From: Psychrobacter sp. | GTDB lineage: Bacteria > Pseudomonadota > Gammaproteobacteria > Pseudomonadales > Moraxellaceae | Length of the DNA stretch: 8,737 nt | Direction of reading: 5' to 3' | NCBI RefSeq assembly: GCF_030454045.1 | Contig: NZ_JAKDJE010000101.1 | Coordinates: forward strand, 1-8,737 | Shown: positions 1 to 5,475 of the stretch, one piece after another | Position numbering within the stretch: position 1 is the first letter of the stretch | How the letters are laid out: each line of letters starts with the position of its first letter | Made by a program: the position numbers and the translations under genes | Notes under the pieces: model-generated | The model's database searches: none | Seen by the model: the letters and a program-made list of their open reading frames with translations, nothing else | Told to the model about the DNA's origin: nothing

Positions 1-192
1 CGCCTAAAAAATAGTCGCTGTCAGTGCCATGGTCGAATGTTCAACACGCCCTAGTGTTCGGTATAGTCATTTTTTATAGTCCATACTTTATGATAGCAAT
101 AATCAAAATAAACACCGTTATAAAAATATTACCAGTAATCTTACCAATTTATTGCAGCATCTCTGTCATCACTGATGACCAATACTCACCAC
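1..192. other. Left-edge region with no supported gene
   Basis: No recognisable gene. One forward frame is open from base 1 to a TAG at 52-54 and could be the last 17 codons of a gene that begins outside the window, but the peptide resembles nothing I know. A second forward frame from a GTG at 24 runs to a TAA at 204-206, inside the following terminator stem. Its translation is hydrophobic but low-complexity and has no plausible ribosome binding site, so I do not call it. The A+T-rich composition suits an intergenic stretch. Confidence 0.4.
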
Positions 193-231
193 AAAAAAAA
201 GAGTAAACAGTGACTGTTTGCTCTTTTTTTT
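193..231. terminator. Bidirectional intrinsic terminator
   Basis: The stem GAGTAAACAG (201-210) pairs with CTGTTTGCTC (214-223) over 10 bp with one U-G wobble and a TGA loop. It is flanked by eight A (193-200) and eight T (224-231), so it can act in both directions. On the minus strand it lies about 80 bases past the stop of the second Bor gene and is the likely end of that operon. On the plus strand it would end whatever enters from the left edge. Confidence 0.8.
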
Positions 232-308
232 AAAGGCTCTAGGATACAGCGCTCAACATCGATCAATTAATGGTCAAAATAAATGATGTGAGGTATTGAT
301 AGCGTCTC

Positions 309-602
309 TTATCGACAGAAAACTTTAGCCGTACGAGGGGTATAAATGCCAAAAGTGACCAAACCTAGTGCGATGTCTTTGGCTTCTTGTACCGTTTGAA
401 CTTTGGCAACATTTTGTGCGCCGCCGCATACTTCAGCAGCGTTTACAGTCTGTTCTTGCCCAATACCGCCAATAAAGAAGGTCTGTGACTTAGTATATTC
501 TGGAGTGGTATTTTGAGTTGGTTGAATAAGACCTGTTTGGGTTGCACAACCTGATACCAATAATACTGAACCCATCACTGCCATTGTTAGTAGTTTTTTC
601 AT
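309..602 (-). CDS. bor: Bor-family outer-membrane lipoprotein (second of a tandem pair)
   Basis: A 97-residue predicted lipoprotein of the lambda Bor/Iss family. It has a KK-rich n-region, a hydrophobic core and a lipobox ending VSGC with the acylated Cys at residue 19, followed by Ala, which suits outer-membrane sorting. The mature domain shows the family pattern: TFFIGGIGQEQ (41-51), AAEVCGG (55-61), and GIYTPR then KVFC near the end, with two conserved cysteines (C59, C96) that could form a disulfide. Length and pattern match lambda Bor (97 residues, from memory). The ATG at 602 is preferred over the one at 608: the AAGGA ribosome binding site (612-616) lies 9 bases from the first and only 3 from the second. 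It sits immediately downstream of a paralogue and should be cotranscribed with it. Family members in enteric bacteria are linked to serum resistance; the role here is unknown. Confidence 0.9.
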   Translation of the reverse strand: MKKLLTMAVMGSVLLVSGCATQTGLIQPTQNTTPEYTKSQTFFIGGIGQEQTVNAAEVCGGAQNVAKVQTVQEAKDIALGLVTFGIYTPRTAKVFCR

Positions 603-611
603 ATTCATTAT

Positions 612-616
612 TCCTT
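612..616 (-). promoter_or_regulatory. Ribosome binding site overlapping the upstream stop codon
   Basis: Read on the minus strand, the stop TAA of the upstream Bor gene (615-617) runs directly into the AAGGA Shine-Dalgarno motif of the downstream copy. Ribosomes ending on the first gene are therefore placed at the start of the second, which suggests translational coupling. The spacing to the ATG at 602 is 9 bases. Confidence 0.65.
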
Positions 617-914
617 ACTTGCAGTAAACACGGACTTGGCGTGGGGTGTAGATACCTGAAGATATAAAACCTAGCGCAATATTGATAAAGTTGCTTTGCG
701 TTTGGATACTAGCCACATTCTCTTTGCCTTGGCAAACTTCGGCCGCATCAATGTCTTGCTCTTGACCCAAACCGCTGACAAAGAAAGTCTGCATTTTATC
801 AGCATCAGCCTTTGTAGCGGCTGTCGGTGCAGTCGATGAAGACACAAGATAGTTTTGCGTCGCACATCCTGATGTCAAAACAGCGAGCAATGCCACAGCA
901 ACAACTTTTTTCAT
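615..914 (-). CDS. bor: Bor-family outer-membrane lipoprotein (first of a tandem pair)
   Basis: A 99-residue predicted lipoprotein and the promoter-proximal member of the pair. The signal peptide begins MKKVVAVALL and ends in a TSGC lipobox (Cys17, followed by Ala). The Bor domain carries TFFVSGLGQEQ (43-53), DAAEVCQG (56-63) and GIYTPR then VRVYC (C98). Over the aligned last 59 residues the two copies share 32 identities by hand count, while the stretch just after the lipobox has diverged, so the duplication is not recent. An in-frame ATG exists at 926, but GGAG (921-924 read in reverse) lies 6 bases before the ATG at 914, and the KK n-region starts there, so 914 is chosen. The gene is preceded by a good promoter (951-979). 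Membership of the family is clear; cellular function is not. Confidence 0.9.
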   Translation of the reverse strand: MKKVVAVALLAVLTSGCATQNYLVSSSTAPTAATKADADKMQTFFVSGLGQEQDIDAAEVCQGKENVASIQTQSNFINIALGFISSGIYTPRQVRVYCK

Positions 915-950
915 ACGTGACTCCATTAGTTAATATTTGTTGAGGCGAAA

Positions 951-979
951 ATTCTAAGCTTAAAGTCTCTTTTATGCAA
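951..979 (-). promoter_or_regulatory. Predicted sigma-70 promoter of the Bor operon
   Basis: On the minus strand, TAGAAT (951-956) matches the -10 consensus at five of six positions. It is 17 bases from TTGCAT (974-979), which matches the -35 at its first three positions. Initiation would fall near 944, giving a leader of about 30 bases before the ATG at 914. No operator could be identified with confidence. Confidence 0.6.
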
Positions 980-1198
980 CTGTTTTGTAAGAAAACTTAT
1001 AGAAATATATCTCTATAGTAAATATTGCTCTAGATGACTTCCTAGAAGGCTTTATATGACTGACTTTTATTGATGTAATAAAAATTGAAAAATATAAGAT
1101 AAAGACAAAAATAAAGCCGCCTAATGATTACTAAAAGTGATGAGACCGTCTTTTTTACTCAATGATTGTTGTTTATAGTTACTGAAATATTCCAACCT

Positions 1199-1396
1199 CT
1201 GTTTTTTAACAGCCATGAACCTTCATGTTTTTCTCGATGACTCGCCATACGATATGACCAGTTTTCTCAAACAGCCTAAAGCAATCAATAATTTTGGTTT
1301 TTTACATTTTAGTAATAAAATAGAAAGCTTTTATTACAATAAAACAGACTGTTTTCGGTAGGCTTTTCGCGGTCAAAACTTACTATATCGATAGTA
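1199..1396. repeat. Cluster of five short inverted repeats
   Basis: Five perfect inverted repeats lie within about 200 non-coding bases. They are CTGTT/AACAG (1199-1212, loop TTTT); CATGAA/TTCATG (1214-1227, loop CC, followed by five T); GTAATAAAA/TTTTATTAC (1312-1320 and 1329-1337, 8-base loop); AAAACAG/CTGTTTT around a central A (1341-1355); and TACTAT/ATAGTA (1381-1396, loop ATCG). The 9-bp pair is the least likely to be chance in A+T-rich DNA. They may be operators or hairpins of an untranslated RNA. Confidence 0.5.
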
Positions 1397-1460
1397 TTCG
1401 TATTTATATATCACTTATTTGCATTTTATTATTTACTTTCTGGTCTCTTGTTGACTTATT

Positions 1461-1479
1461 AATAAGAACCATTCTCTAT
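1461..1479. promoter_or_regulatory. Possible Fur-box-like sequence
   Basis: AATAAGAACCATTCTCTAT resembles Fur-box variants of the AATGAGAATnATTCTCATT type, with about 15 of 18 positions agreeing by hand. Its true dyad is only AGAA/TTCT, and it matches the classical GATAAT repeat form poorly. It sits between TTGACT (1451) and TATAAG (1477), where a repressor would block a promoter, but it is over 200 bases before the next gene. Weak call. Confidence 0.2.
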
Positions 1480-1610
1480 AAGTCTATCTTCAGTACTCAT
1501 CCTTCCATTATTTTTAGTCAAAAATGATATTTTTCCTTAAAAAACAAGTATTTGACCTGATGGGTTTTTTACACAGCTGTAATAATATGACAATCTCATT
1601 CTTGTAAAAT

Positions 1611-1641
1611 CCCCTCCTTATTCATACTCATAGGGGTATGA
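1611..1641 (+). promoter_or_regulatory. Overlapping alternative hairpins upstream of the RlpA-like gene
   Basis: CCCCT (1611-1615) can pair with AGGGG (1632-1636), and TCATAC (1622-1627) can pair with GTATGA (1636-1641). The two stems interlock and share G1636, so they are unlikely to form together. If transcribed they sit about 50 bases before the start codon. Whether this has a regulatory role is unknown. Confidence 0.25.
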
Positions 1642-1692
1642 CAACATAGGCAAGCATCGCTGTCTATTTCATAAATTGCTTATAGGTCATGA

Positions 1693-2055
1693 ATGTCATA
1701 TTTAATTAAGTCTTTGGTTGTCACGTTATCACTATTACTGAGTACCACAGTTTTTGCGGCCAATACCAGTTATTACGGCAGCAAGTTTCATGGTAAACGC
1801 ACTGCAAGTGGTAGTATCTTTAACATGAACTCACTAACCGCTGCCCATCGCACGTTACCGTTTGGCACAAAAGTTCAAGTGACCAACCAAAAAACAAAAA
1901 AAAGTGTCGTGGTCAAAATCACAGACCGAGGCCCCTATATTCGAGGCCGTATTCTTGATTTATCGAAAGCTGCTGCTAGTCAAATCGATTGCCAGCTCTG
2001 TACGACCACAATGAAAGTATTGTCTTATGGTGATGGTAAATACCGTAAGGAATAA
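1693..2055 (+). CDS. Short secreted RlpA-like double-psi beta-barrel protein
   Basis: A 120-residue protein with a Sec signal peptide (hydrophobic core about 7-20, probable cleavage after VFA, residue 22) and no lipobox, so it is probably a soluble periplasmic or secreted protein. The rest is one RlpA-like double-psi beta-barrel domain: TSYYG (25-29), HGKRTASG (33-40), LTAAHRTLPFGT (48-59), ITDRGPYIRGRILDLS (76-91). RlpA of Pseudomonas aeruginosa is a lytic transglycosylase acting on denuded glycan strands. Its conserved Glu after T-A-S/N-G is Ser41 here, while the conserved His (H52) and Asp (D78) remain, so normal catalysis is doubtful. There is no SPOR domain. C100 and C103 form an unusual C-terminal CxxC. 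The TAGG at 1683-1686, 6 bases upstream, supports this start. A terminator follows. Confidence 0.88.
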   Translation: MSYLIKSLVVTLSLLLSTTVFAANTSYYGSKFHGKRTASGSIFNMNSLTAAHRTLPFGTKVQVTNQKTKKSVVVKITDRGPYIRGRILDLSKAAASQIDCQLCTTTMKVLSYGDGKYRKE

Positions 2056-2067
2056 TGTTATCGATGT

Positions 2068-2100
2068 AAAAAAAGGGAGGGCTTGCGCCTTCCCTTTTTT
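2068..2100. terminator. Bidirectional terminator between convergent genes
   Basis: GGGAGGGC (2075-2082) pairs with GCCTTCCC (2087-2094) through a TTGC loop, with one G-U wobble. The stem is flanked by seven A (2068-2074) and six T (2095-2100). It lies between the stop of the RlpA-like gene and the stop of the ABC-F gene and can serve both. Confidence 0.9.
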
Positions 2101-2147
2101 GATTGGTTATTTTCAATAAAAATTGCTCAGCCACGCTTTAATGCTTT

Positions 2148-4181
2148 TTACCCAAATTCCGCTTCCATTTCTTCTAGCGTCGTCATCGATAGCAATAAAT
2201 TTTCTTCGTTATCGCTATGCTCCTGCTTTAGCGCGGTTTGCTCATTGAGTAAGACCAGTAAGTCCGCCTTACGGCTTTCTTCGTACAACTCGGTATCGGC
2301 CAGCTTTTCTTCCAGCGTTGCAAGCTGCCCTTCAATCTTGGCAAGTGCTTTTTCTGTCTCTTCTATCTCGCGGCGGATAGGTGCAGTACGCTTACGCTGT
2401 TCAGCGGCTAATTTGCGTTGTTCTTCTTTACTAAGCGCTGGGGTCGCAGTGTTACTTTTTGATGCATTATCAGGTGCTGTATTGCTCACTTGATTGGTCA
2501 CTTGGCTATTGCCTGTTTCACGTGAAACGAATTTTTTACTCTCTTTCTTGCTTTTCTTCTTACTGCTACTTTTGTCTTGTAAGTTTTCTTGCTTACGCTT
2601 TTCTGCCAGCCATTTGCCGTAGTCACTGATGTCACCGTCAAACTCATCGATTTGACCATCATGAACCAGATACAGCTCATCACAGACATTGGCAATTAGC
2701 TCACGATCATGCGACACCAATACCACCGCGCCCTGAAACCCTTGCAAGGCAATGGTCAATGCTTGACGCATTTGTAAGTCCAAATGGTTGGTTGGTTCAT
2801 CGAGGACAAGGACATTTGGACGTTGCCAGACGATCAACGCTAAGGTCAAGCGCGCACGCTCACCACCAGAAAACAGCTCACTAGGGGTGTCAATACGATC
2901 TCCGCGAAAATCAAAGCTGCCCAAAAATGAGCGTAACACGGCATCAGAGGTTTTGCCTGCTAGGCGGCGCAGCATTTCTATCGGCGTGGCTTTGGCATCC
3001 AAGATATCCATTTGATGCTGATTAAAGTAGCCAAGCTTAAGGGTGTCTGACACACGGTAGGTACCTATCAATACATCAAGCTCACCAACCAATGCCTTAA
3101 TAAGTGTGGATTTACCTGCGCCATTCATGCCCAATAGGCCAATACGCGTATCCGGCGTCACTTGCACATTGGCATCACGCAGTAGCGGCGTCTCGCTGTA
3201 GCCAATATCTGCATGGGTCAGCTCAATCAGCGGTGAGCTCATGTTTGCCGGCTCATAAAAGCGAAAAGAGAATGGGTTGTCAGCCATCATTGGTGAGAGC
3301 TCCGACATGCGCTCTAACTGCTTGATACGGCTTTGGGCTTGCTTGGCTTTACTGGCTTTGGCACGGAAACGACGAATGAAATCATCCAGATGTGCCTTGG
3401 TCGCTTCTTGCTTCTCAAAGGCTTGCTGCTGCTGCGCCATGCGCTCGTGACGGGTGCGAATGAACTGTTGATAATTACCCGTATAAAGGGTTATTTTTTG
3501 CTGCTCGACATGCAAGATATGATCGACGGTGGCATCCAAAAAGGCTTGGTCATGCGAGATGACAATGACCAGACCCATGTAAGCATTGATCCAAGTCTCC
3601 AGCCACAAAATAGCATCTAAGTCCAAATGGTTGGTCGGCTCATCGAGCAGCATCAGATCAGCGCGGCTCATCAAAGTTTTGGCAAGATTCAAACGCATGC
3701 GCCAACCACCAGAAAACCCTGAGACAGGCAGCTCATGCTGGCTGGTGTTAAAGCCCAGACCTGCCATGATTTGCGCCGCTTTGGTCGGCGTACGATAGCC
3801 ATCGATTTCATCGAACTGCTGATGTAATACCCCAATCTGATCATCACTGACGCTACTTAAGTCATTGAGTGCTGCATTGATCTCATACCACTGCTCATCG
3901 CCGCTCAATACATAATCAATAGCAGACTGCGTGGTAGCACCCACTTCCTGCGCCATATGCGCGACATGCCAGCTATCAGGAATACTGACCTCGCCTCGAT
4001 CAAGCGTGACCTCGGTATCGCCCTTGCCCATGCGGGTCAGCAACAAAGCAAATAAGGTTGATTTGCCCGTGCCGTTGTTGCCCGTCAAGCCAACTTTATG
4101 ACCTGGATGTAGCTGAAAGCTTGCACCTGCAAACAATTCACGGCCATCACGGCGAACACCAACGTCTTTAAATTCGATCAT
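2148..4181 (-). CDS. yheS: ABC-F family ATPase, YheS type
   Basis: A 677-residue soluble protein with two ABC ATPase domains and no membrane segments, typical of ABC-F proteins that act on the ribosome. Domain 1 has Walker A GNNGTGKST (34-42), signature FSGGW (156-160), Walker B LMLLDE (176-181) and switch H210. The inter-domain linker (about 230-310) is rich in charge and Gln and contains RFRAKASKAKQAQSRIKQLE, the YheS-like P-site tRNA-interaction region. Domain 2 has GMNGAGKST (351-359), FSGGE (437-441), VLVLDE (457-462) and H491. Both catalytic Glu residues (181, 462) are present, so it should be an active ATPase. A Lys-rich stretch (536-550), a low-complexity Ser/Thr/Asn linker (about 551-585) and a coiled coil (586-677) follow. 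It is longer than E. coli YheS (637 residues, from memory), partly through that linker, which also encodes a parS-like site. The start MIEFKDV is typical of the family. Confidence 0.95.
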   Translation of the reverse strand: MIEFKDVGVRRDGRELFAGASFQLHPGHKVGLTGNNGTGKSTLFALLLTRMGKGDTEVTLDRGEVSIPDSWHVAHMAQEVGATTQSAIDYVLSGDEQWYEINAALNDLSSVSDDQIGVLHQQFDEIDGYRTPTKAAQIMAGLGFNTSQHELPVSGFSGGWRMRLNLAKTLMSRADLMLLDEPTNHLDLDAILWLETWINAYMGLVIVISHDQAFLDATVDHILHVEQQKITLYTGNYQQFIRTRHERMAQQQQAFEKQEATKAHLDDFIRRFRAKASKAKQAQSRIKQLERMSELSPMMADNPFSFRFYEPANMSSPLIELTHADIGYSETPLLRDANVQVTPDTRIGLLGMNGAGKSTLIKALVGELDVLIGTYRVSDTLKLGYFNQHQMDILDAKATPIEMLRRLAGKTSDAVLRSFLGSFDFRGDRIDTPSELFSGGERARLTLALIVWQRPNVLVLDEPTNHLDLQMRQALTIALQGFQGAVVLVSHDRELIANVCDELYLVHDGQIDEFDGDISDYGKWLAEKRKQENLQDKSSSKKKSKKESKKFVSRETGNSQVTNQVSNTAPDNASKSNTATPALSKEEQRKLAAEQRKRTAPIRREIEETEKALAKIEGQLATLEEKLADTELYEESRKADLLVLLNEQTALKQEHSDNEENLLLSMTTLEEMEAEFG
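2514..2529. promoter_or_regulatory. parS: Probable parS site (ParB-binding centromere) inside the ABC-F gene
   Basis: TGTTTCACGTGAAACG matches the widely conserved chromosomal parS consensus TGTTTCACGTGAAACA at 15 of 16 positions. The inner 14 bases (2515-2528) are a perfect palindrome identical to the universal core. Chromosomal ParB/Spo0J binds this site and spreads, loading SMC and helping origin segregation. It lies in the coding sequence for residues 552-557 (VSRETG), within the low-complexity linker. Sites within genes are normal for parS (known from Bacillus subtilis spo0J). No second copy is present in the window. Confidence 0.85.
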
Positions 4182-4256
4182 ATAATTTCTTCATCTCAAC
4201 AATAATATAAATATAGGGCAATAAGAAACACGCATAGGACATGCCAACTGGCGGCT

Positions 4257-4285
4257 ATTATTTCAAACGCTTGCCACATAGGCAA
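4257..4285 (-). promoter_or_regulatory. Predicted promoter of the ABC-F gene with a dyad over the -35
   Basis: On the minus strand, AATAAT (4257-4262, five of six consensus positions) lies 17 bases from TTGCCT (4280-4285, four of six). The -35 hexamer is one arm of a perfect inverted repeat, TTGCC-N5-GGCAA (4271-4285), an arrangement that would suit an operator. The transcript would have a leader of about 70 bases. Confidence 0.4.
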
Positions 4286-4490
4286 ACAATTAAATAACTA
4301 TTTCAAAACGAAGTGTTTTAAAATTAAGCATTTATGCTAATGACCCTAGATTATATAATCCTTGTCAGCCTATCGATACGAATGACTATAACAAGACTTT
4401 TGGCAGCCATATACTCTCGCACAAATAATGAGTATAACCTTGATAGCTATAAAAGTTTTGATTCATCAGTTCTGGTAAGGACGATGACTC

Positions 4491-4610
4491 TTGACAAGCG
4501 AATCGCTACCCCCATTATGATATACTGCTAAAGATAAATACGTACCATTGACAAAAATATCGATGGCACAAATACCGTGTTGAGATTGCACCAACCGCTT
4601 ATAATATAGT
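4491..4610 (+). promoter_or_regulatory. Candidate promoter elements for erpA
   Basis: Two perfect TTGACA -35 hexamers occur at 4491-4496 and 4548-4553, and a perfect TATAAT at 4600-4605. TTGACA (4491) pairs with TATGAT (4516-4521) at a long 19-base spacing. TTGAGA (4580-4585) pairs with TATAGT (4605-4610), also at 19. None is ideally spaced, so the exact start is uncertain, but the density of good hexamers supports a promoter here, giving a leader of about 115-200 bases. Confidence 0.4.
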
Positions 4611-4730
4611 AATCGCTTTACCATAATAACAGCACCCTATTGAATCAAACGCCGTGCGTATCTTTATTTGCAGCCTTTGCAAACCCTAACAGGATGACGA
4701 CCGCCTTTGATCCTAGCCACTGAGGTAGAT

Positions 4731-5111
4731 ATGAACGAATCAGCCAACCAATTTGACCCAAGCTCAAGCCAACCAGTAGATCCAACTGTGCTAAGCCTCA
4801 CCGATAGTGCCGCACAAAAAGTACGCCGTCTACGTGAAGAAGAAGGTGATAGCGAGCTGATGCTACGCGTCTATGTGACTGGCGGCGGCTGCTCAGGTTT
4901 TTCTTATGGCTTTAATTTTGCCAATGACTTGAATGAAGACGATGCCAATTTTGATAACGGTGATGTGACCTTGGTGGTCGACTCACTCAGCTATCAATAT
5001 TTGCAAGGCTCTACCGTCGACTATACCGAAGGGCTAGAAGGTGCCCGTTTTGTCGTGACTAACCCCAATGCCACCACCACTTGCGGTTGCGGCTCGTCAT
5101 TCTCGATTTAG
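4731..5111 (+). CDS. erpA: ErpA, A-type iron-sulfur cluster insertion protein
   Basis: A 126-residue cytoplasmic A-type carrier that receives Fe-S clusters and delivers them to apo-enzymes. Diagnostic features are LRVYVTGGGCSGFSYGF (45-61), with cluster ligand C54, and the C-terminal NPNATTTCGCGSSFSI with ligands C118 and C120. VDYTEGLEG (96-104) and overall similarity to E. coli ErpA (114 residues) favour ErpA over IscA or SufA. The first 20 residues are a polar, Ser/Pro/Gln-rich extension compared with E. coli. An in-frame TTG at 4707 exists, but GAGGT (4722-4726) is placed for the ATG at 4731. The gene stands alone, with no isc or suf genes adjacent, as is common for erpA, and ends at a strong terminator about 110 bases downstream. 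Confidence 0.96.
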   Translation: MNESANQFDPSSSQPVDPTVLSLTDSAAQKVRRLREEEGDSELMLRVYVTGGGCSGFSYGFNFANDLNEDDANFDNGDVTLVVDSLSYQYLQGSTVDYTEGLEGARFVVTNPNATTTCGCGSSFSI

Positions 5112-5220
5112 GTTTTCACGATTTGGCTCTATGACCCAACGATATTATGCCTTTATTGCGTCTCAACATTCCTGTGATCATGCGCCAAAGCCGTATTGGA
5201 TGACTTGCAGCATAGCGATC

Positions 5221-5252
5221 AAAGCATCTATCTTTGAGATAGATGCTTTTTT
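5221..5252 (+). terminator. Strong intrinsic terminator downstream of erpA
   Basis: AAAGCATCTATCT (5221-5233) pairs perfectly over 13 bp with AGATAGATGCTTT (5237-5249) through a TTG loop, and the T run extends to 5252. The 109 bases between the erpA stop and the hairpin contain no gene I can support and form the erpA 3' untranslated region. Confidence 0.9.
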
Positions 5253-5403
5253 GCCAATATTGATGAATCCGCAAAGTATCCGTGCTGACCAATTTCATCA
5301 AAAATACTGAGAAAAATCTAGCCCAAACGTCCTGCTCAAAGCTTATCGTATTTGTAATTGTTCGTGGTTTTCAATACGGCTTTGAGCTAAACTGACGGAA
5401 TTA

Positions 5404-5431
5404 TTGACCCAACATTTACCTCTTTTATGGA
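5404..5431 (+). promoter_or_regulatory. Predicted promoter of gshA
   Basis: TTGACC (5404-5409, five of six) is followed after 16 bases by TATGGA (5426-5431, four of six). This would give a leader of roughly 40 bases before the ATG at 5476. It lies after the erpA terminator, so gshA is probably transcribed separately from erpA. Confidence 0.4.
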
Positions 5432-5475
5432 TAAACGCCCATCGTGTTTTGATCTGCCATAATGAATAACAATAG

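Larger units (their letters stand above)
980..1692. other. Long A+T-rich spacer without a supported gene
   Basis: About 710 bases between the divergent Bor operon and the RlpA-like gene. No reading frame longer than about 30 codons looks meaningful. It contains a cluster of inverted repeats (1199-1396), a Fur-box-like sequence (1461-1479) and overlapping leader hairpins (1611-1641). TTGACT (1451-1456) with TATAAG (1477-1482), and TTGACC at 1552-1557, are -35/-10-like elements, but their spacing is poor, so no promoter for the RlpA-like gene is firmly placed. A small RNA or a decayed gene could lie here; the sequence does not decide. Confidence 0.5.
4182..4730. other. Divergent intergenic region between the ABC-F gene and erpA
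   Basis: 549 bases with no supported gene; an open frame at 4334-4531 has no recognisable features. It holds the predicted ABC-F promoter (4257-4285) and several -35/-10-like elements facing erpA (4491-4610). Small dyads include GCCA/TGGC (4243-4252), TTGCC/GGCAA (4271-4285), and AAAAC/GTTTT extended by TTT/AAA around one bulged base (4301-4322). The long leader before erpA could hold Fe-S-responsive control, but I could not recognise an IscR site. Confidence 0.5.

Noticed and set aside
24..206. 60-codon forward frame starting at GTG
   Set aside because: Weak start with no ribosome binding site, no recognisable family, and its stop codon lies inside a terminator stem.
1200..1295. Minus-strand frame of about 31 codons ending at a TAA, with a fairly protein-like translation (a possible gene remnant)
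   Set aside because: Too short, no start codon after the upstream stop, and no family I can recognise. It overlaps the inverted repeats, so a gene remnant remains possible but unsupported.
2083..2493. 136-codon forward frame antisense to the ABC-F gene
   Set aside because: Serine-rich translation typical of the reverse complement of a charged coiled-coil region; the ABC-F gene explains the sequence fully.
4334..4531. 65-codon forward frame in the yheS-erpA spacer
   Set aside because: No ribosome binding site, no similarity I recognise, and it overlaps promoter-like elements.
5112..5126. TTTTCACG sequence after erpA as a parS half-site
   Set aside because: Only one arm is present and there is no palindrome, so ParB binding is not expected.
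5068..5310. 80-codon forward frame overlapping the erpA end
   Set aside because: It overlaps erpA out of frame and runs straight through the perfect 13-bp terminator hairpin.
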